Shown here: in pieces, positions 62,114 through 64,000 of the stretch | How the letters are laid out: each line of letters opens with the position of its first letter | Position numbering within the stretch: position 1 is the stretch's first letter | Assembly: GCA_027924585.1 (NCBI GenBank) | Contig: BSBM01000904.1 | Location: forward strand, 14,261,501-14,325,500 | Reading direction: 5' to 3' | Origin: Larix kaempferi | Lineage: Eukaryota; Streptophyta; Pinopsida; Pinales; Pinaceae | DNA length: 64,000 nt | Position numbers and translations under genes: made by a program | The notes under the pieces: generated by a model | What the model was told of the DNA's origin: nothing | What the model saw: only the letters and a program-made list of their open reading frames with translations | The model's database searches: none

Positions 62114-64000
62114 TGTTATCACATATATAGTATCCAAGCTACCATACATTTTTTGTCAGATTCCAGTACACTATTCAGCCAGTTCCCTTACATTGAGATG
62201 CTGAGATGAGCATCTATATTGGATCACTATCAGATTTTGGATAGCAGTATGTATTCCCCATGCCATGACTGAGTCTCAGGAAACTCAGAGAGATGACCGA
62301 TGTAGCCATTATACCAGTTGTATAGAGCAGTCAGTAGTGCCCAGAGTTACAGCAGCAGTTTCAGAGGACAGATGATGGTACAGGTGATGAGCATTCAGGT
62401 ATATGACTCAGCAGGTATATCATTGCGTTATGGTTATATTGTTTTTATATTTATTCTTATAGCATGTCTTAGCACCTAGTGTCATGATCTGGCGATCATA
62501 TAGATATGTGGACCTGGTTGATCATATTATATATTATATATTGTCCCTACTCAGACTTAGAAGTTCACTATTCATACTCATTGGTTGTACCCTCCTTAGA
62601 GAGAATAGAGGTGATCATTCCACCATACCTTGGCTTGCTAGTGTTGGCACCATTATTCATTGTCTTCATCCATCCATTACCCACCTTTTAGTTTATCACC
62701 CTGACTTACTACTTGACTAGTGGCATGGAGGACTTTTCCCCACTATAGCCTCTGTATTGGATGAGCTTCCCTGTTTATTGTGTCTCGGCTCTGAGTTGGT
62801 GACAAAACTTACCTATGGTGAGTTGGAGTTCCTTGTGAATTCCCCCTAGTCACTAAAGTTGTGTTGGCTAAACCTGAAACTTTTAGTGCTGCCATGAATA
62901 CAAAGTCTGAAAAAAAATGAAATGCTATATCTTGTATGAAAAGCCCATTCATGCAATGTGTTTCTAAACACACATGAATGAAAGGCATGCCAAATGAAAA
63001 TGGCCATGAAAATAAAATGTTATATCTTTTGGAAATGTAAATACCTGGGTAAACAAGCTGTCTGTGACACACCTAGAAGTGCTTAGGTAAACAAGTGCCT
63101 TAAAAACACACCTGCAGCAGAAAGCCTAAATAAATGTAAATCTATGCAATGTGTTTATAAACACACATAGATCAAGGCTATGGAAACTTCAGGCCCAAAA
63201 AGCAATGGAACTTAAATGCTATATCAAAACAATTGCTGGCCTTATTTGTATTATGGATTGTGTGCATCTGTTAAAGGTGAATAAACCTTCTTTAAACAAC
63301 TCATCCATTTGTGAGACACTGCCATTCCCTGTGTTGTTGCTCATTCAATATATACTGTGGTGTATATTCCCTTTCCCTTTGCCAAAGTGTCACAAAGTTA
63401 AGTCGGTCAAGTCATCCCTTAGCCTAGCCAGTTATTTTAGCCTTCACCCTTCACTAGCAAATTGATCACAGCTATGAAGTGAGTATGGTCTTGAAAGTCT
63501 GGTTTGAGTAATAATAATAATTAATGACATTATATATTTGGATTTAGATTGCCAGTAATGATTACTTTGTGTTATAATTGTTATTTGAATAAGTTGTAGA
63601 GCATGCATTAACCTTTGACACTTTGCAGCAGCTTCTGATGATAGATTTGAGTTATATTTGGTCATGTTGACTTGGTCAAACCTAGTTTGACCAAGGTCAA
63701 CCATAGGACATGAGATGGTTGGACCTTGTGATGATATGGATTGATGATATATGGTCTATGTACATGTACATGATGATTCTATGCAGCAGATACAGGGTTA
63801 TGATGATGATTCATGGTTTACAGCATTATTTGATCATTTACAGATTATTATTATTTCACCTGTTCCGATATATTGGATATATTTTATGATCATGCAGAGA
63901 CTCATATGGTGTATGAGTACACATCTTGGATGGATTTGGACCTTCTGAGTCTAATGAGACAGTCTGTTTTCAGTTCCGGGCAATTACAGTGATGATTGAG
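62114..64000 (+). mobile_element. Family-A LTR A6, running off the window
   Basis: Starts TGTTATCACATATATAG at 62114 after GTGAC (62109-62113) and is collinear with 44047 to ~45930 of A5. Only the first 1887 bases are in the window, so solo or full-length status is unknown. Contains the TCGGCTCTGAGTTGGTGAC block (~62780) and the TGTGTTTATAAACACA hairpin (~63150). Confidence 0.9.

Overview
The window is nuclear DNA from a plant with a very large, repeat-filled genome. Nearly all of it is long terminal repeat (LTR) retrotransposon sequence, nested several layers deep. One intron-flanked exon of a plastid-type CLC chloride channel gene shows the organism is a green plant. The repeat density, the 3-5 kb LTRs and the lone exon in a sea of repeats suggest a gymnosperm or similar giant-genome lineage. 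That is inference; nothing here fixes the species. I found no bacterial genes, CRISPR arrays, rRNA or tRNA genes.

Layout. (1) 1-1341: unassigned sequence, a Copia-like 5'-leader fragment on the plus strand, then a short end of a family-C LTR. (2) 1342-2981: a 5'-truncated Ty3/Gypsy element on the minus strand (here E2), with only its integrase left. (3) 2982-35242: a second minus-strand Gypsy element (E1) with family-B LTRs. The 3' LTR is truncated (2982-3760), the internal region runs from 3761 to 26289, and the 5' LTR spans 26290-35242. E1 is split by three later insertions: a composite of three family-A LTRs (4773-17080), a solo family-A LTR (20956-25450), and a solo family-C LTR inside its own 5' LTR (26317-31034). 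(4) 35243-40199: remains of an older LTR (G) that received E1 and a family-C solo LTR (35332-39155). (5) 40200-43039: a CLC-e-like exon (40934-41324, minus strand) with flanking intron-like DNA. (6) 43040-60290: an unidentified coding-like sequence split by a solo LTR (D, 43902-59756). D itself hosts a family-A solo LTR, a family-C solo LTR carrying a LINE-type insertion, and a 2.9 kb solo LTR (F). (7) 60291-64000: a 330-bp tandem duplication, a Copia LTR remnant on the minus strand, and a family-A LTR running off the window.

The nest was resolved by finding LTR termini (mostly TGTTATCAC...GTGATAACA or close variants) flanked by 5-bp target-site duplications, and by checking that the interrupted host sequence resumes on the other side. 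At least ten of the insertions are solo LTRs; only E1 keeps coding sequence between two LTRs. E1's polyprotein is dead: it has several stops and frameshifts, and altered catalytic residues in reverse transcriptase and RNase H. It has an extra RNase H domain between protease and reverse transcriptase, and no recognisable gag zinc knuckle. The most unusual features are the long terminal inverted repeats with adjacent stem-loops in unrelated LTR families, the excess of solo LTRs, the GG-biased target sites, and an 8.3-kb inverted LTR pair.
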